Positions 62,287 to 64,000 of a stretch of DNA of 64,000 nt are shown piece after piece. The position numbers and the translations under genes were made by a program. Position 1 is the first letter of the stretch; every line of letters begins with the position of its first letter. The notes below the pieces were generated by a model. It searched no databases and was not told the origin of the DNA. It was given only the letters and a program-made list of their open reading frames with translations. Source of the DNA: Bolinopsis microptera (taxonomy: Eukaryota > Ctenophora > Tentaculata > Lobata > Bolinopsidae). The stretch spans positions 4,733,001 through 4,797,000 of the forward strand of contig NC_087073.1 in assembly GCF_026151205.1 (NCBI RefSeq). The letters run 5' to 3'.

Positions 62287-62703
62287 CTTGATGGAGCTTT
62301 TCTTATCAGATGGAGGAACTTTCTTTCTCGTCCGATCTTTCTTACTGGCTTGTGTTGGAGGTGGACTAAGTTTCCTAGTTTCTATCTGAAAATTAAAGGT
62401 AGCAAACTATAACCTTTAAAGGTTGTACAAATAAGGTACAGTCGATGCCTAGTTTTGTCAAGTCAATAAATTCGCACATGTGTCTGAGCACCTGCATCAT
62501 ATAAACTGAAAATAGTGGTAACTAACGAAGCAAACATAACTGATAAGACAGTGATAATGCTTACAAAAATCTTTCCATAGTCAGAGCCTTTATATCTGAG
62601 TGCTTTATAAAACTTGGACCCAGAATCTACCAACTCCCCAAGTGTGCATGCTATTTCACCAAGAAATCTGCTTTGCTTATGTCATTTTCGTAGTCATCTA
62701 TGT
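62287..62703 (-). pseudogene. copine-like C2A module D, broken
   Basis: The third exon (62385-62287) is intact and in phase. The second exon starts correctly at its 3' end (62,565) but has lost one C in the run near 62,659 (ttcaccaag for ttcacccaag), a frameshift, and it stops matching at 62,703. Only scattered fragments of the rest and of exon one can be traced to 63,130. It may be a real decay or a sequence-quality problem. Confidence 0.65.
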
Positions 62704-63139
62704 CTTCCCAACTTGAGATCCCTATTCTCAAGGCTAATCCAAACCTCATTTTCTTTGAAAGAGTTAACCCCCATGTCAACATCTTCGACCATCTAATCTA
62801 GTTTCACACTCCTCTCAGCGGGGCTTTTCTTATATTCATCCCCATTTCTTCTACCCTCAGAGACATTTCTAAATACTCTGTAACCACAATCCATTACATT
62901 AGACAACTCATCATCCGTTTAAAATATTACATCATCCTCGTTGAATCTCGAACCTGCAGGATCGATAAAAAATCACACTCTCACCCCAACCAGGTAGAGG
63001 CCATTGTATCTGGCCTCGGCCCTAACTTCGAATTTCTAGTTCTACCCCTCATCGCATCTCACATTTGTTTCTCTCAAGTTGGCAGCTTAAACTCTTATTC
63101 GATTGCACTTCCTTGTACTTTTGTCATCTCCTCATAATC
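62704..63139. other. degraded remainder of module D
   Basis: Short islands match the module in the right order (ttttctttgaaag, acctcgttgaat.., aaactctt, ttttgt.acatcctca) but with many gaps and substitutions between them. No frame is intact. Confidence 0.5.
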
Positions 63140-63920
63140 TTCCCCCCCTCCGCTACCTCACCGACCCTCCCACTCCGCCTCACACCGAATCGCACTGTTA
63201 CCTTGCCCCCACTCCGACACTCCTCACTCCGACACCCCTCACTCCGTCACCCCCTCCACTCCGTCACCCCCCTCACTCCGTCACCCCTCACTCCGTCACC
63301 CCTCACTCCGTCACCCCTCACTCCGTCACCCCTCACTCCGTCACTCCTCACTCCGACCCACCCCTCACTCCGTCACCCCTCACTCCGTCACCCCTTACTC
63401 TCTCACTCCTCACTCCGACACCCCTAACTCCCATCACTCCTCACTCCGACACCCCTCACTCCGACACCCCCACTCCGTCACCCCCTCACTCCATCTCCCC
63501 TCACTACATCACCCCTCACTCCTCACTCCGACACCCCCTCATTCCATCACCCCCACTTCGTCACCCCTCACTCCATCACCCCCTCACTCCGTCACCCCTC
63601 ACTCCGACACCCCCCCACTCCGTCCCCCCCTCACTCCATCTCCCCTCACTCCATCACCCCTCACTACCGTCACTCCTCACTCCGACACCCCTCACTCCAT
63701 CACCCCCACTTCGTCACCCCCACCTCTCCGTCACCCCCACTTCGACACCCCCCTCACTCCGTCACCCCCACTCTGACACTCCTCACTCCGTCACCCCTCA
63801 CTCCGTCACTCCACACTCGACACCCCTCAACTGTCACCCCCTTACTCCCCACTTTCGTCACCCCTAGCCCTTACTCTCTCATCTCCTCATTATCTTACCC
63901 CCTCCGGGCCCTCTCCCCTC
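63140..63920. repeat. C-rich minisatellite, array D
   Basis: Unit order follows array C almost exactly (for example the shared block cttactctctcactcc ... cccctaac ... ccatctcccctc), but with more than ten extra or missing single bases, mostly in C runs. The end (63,930-64,000) matches the 3' flank of the other modules, implying another third exon just beyond the window. Confidence 0.85.
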
Positions 63921-64000
63921 AATATATCACTGCCTCGAATCAGCCCTAAATGAGGGAAAGTATTAATAAACTATTGCCCGTCAGTCTTTAGAAGATAACA

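Overview
This is a eukaryotic, AT-rich and repeat-rich nuclear window, most likely from an invertebrate animal. Genes are sparse and carry GT-AG introns. The proteins are animal-type: a copine-like C2 domain, WWE domains and a CYP46-like cytochrome P450. The intergenic DNA is full of minisatellites, MITEs, a hAT-type element and LINE remnants. I cannot name the species.

The left part (1-41.6 kb) has no convincing host gene. It holds tandem arrays: a 29-bp unit at 3.7 kb, a 10-bp unit at 16.2-17.2 kb and a 16-bp unit at 30.0-31.4 kb. It also holds several DNA-transposon-like elements with inverted ends (14.2-14.7, 18.8-20.5 with a nested MITE, 20.7-23.8 kb), LINE 3' ends at 22.2-22.9 and 32.3-32.8 kb, and a tRNA-derived head at 34.1 kb. 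A perfect 330-bp direct repeat lies at 35.7/36.4 kb. A retroelement with a poly-A tail and a 13-bp target duplication spans 36.9-38.0 kb, and a 63-nt perfect palindrome lies at 38.3 kb.

The right part is genic. A single-exon cytochrome P450 (CYP46-like) lies on + at 43,685-45,175. On the minus strand, from the right edge down to 45,885, I reconstruct a multi-exon gene whose splice phases all agree. It starts with tandemly amplified three-exon modules encoding a copine-type C2A domain plus a basic linker (three intact, one broken, a further one implied past the window edge). It continues through an Asn-rich linker, an unidentified exon, a five-exon domain resembling microbial-type poly(ADP-ribose) glycohydrolase (TIGR02452/DUF2263-like), and three WWE domains. 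The eleven exons downstream of the C2 modules sum to 2,394 nt, exactly 798 codons including the stop. Two further phase-matched minus-strand exons at 41.6-42.1 kb encode another WWE-like domain beyond the P450.

Together this suggests an ADP-ribose-directed protein: WWE domains bind (iso-)ADP-ribose, the PARG fold binds or cleaves it, and C2 domains bind membranes. The PARG signature is altered (GGE...LEE instead of GGG...QEE, and no GxxGxG-type loop), so a reader role is possible. This C2-PARG-WWE architecture and its recent C2-module amplification are the main candidate novelty. The last 1.35 kb looks like a low-quality copy of the neighbouring module and should be treated with caution.
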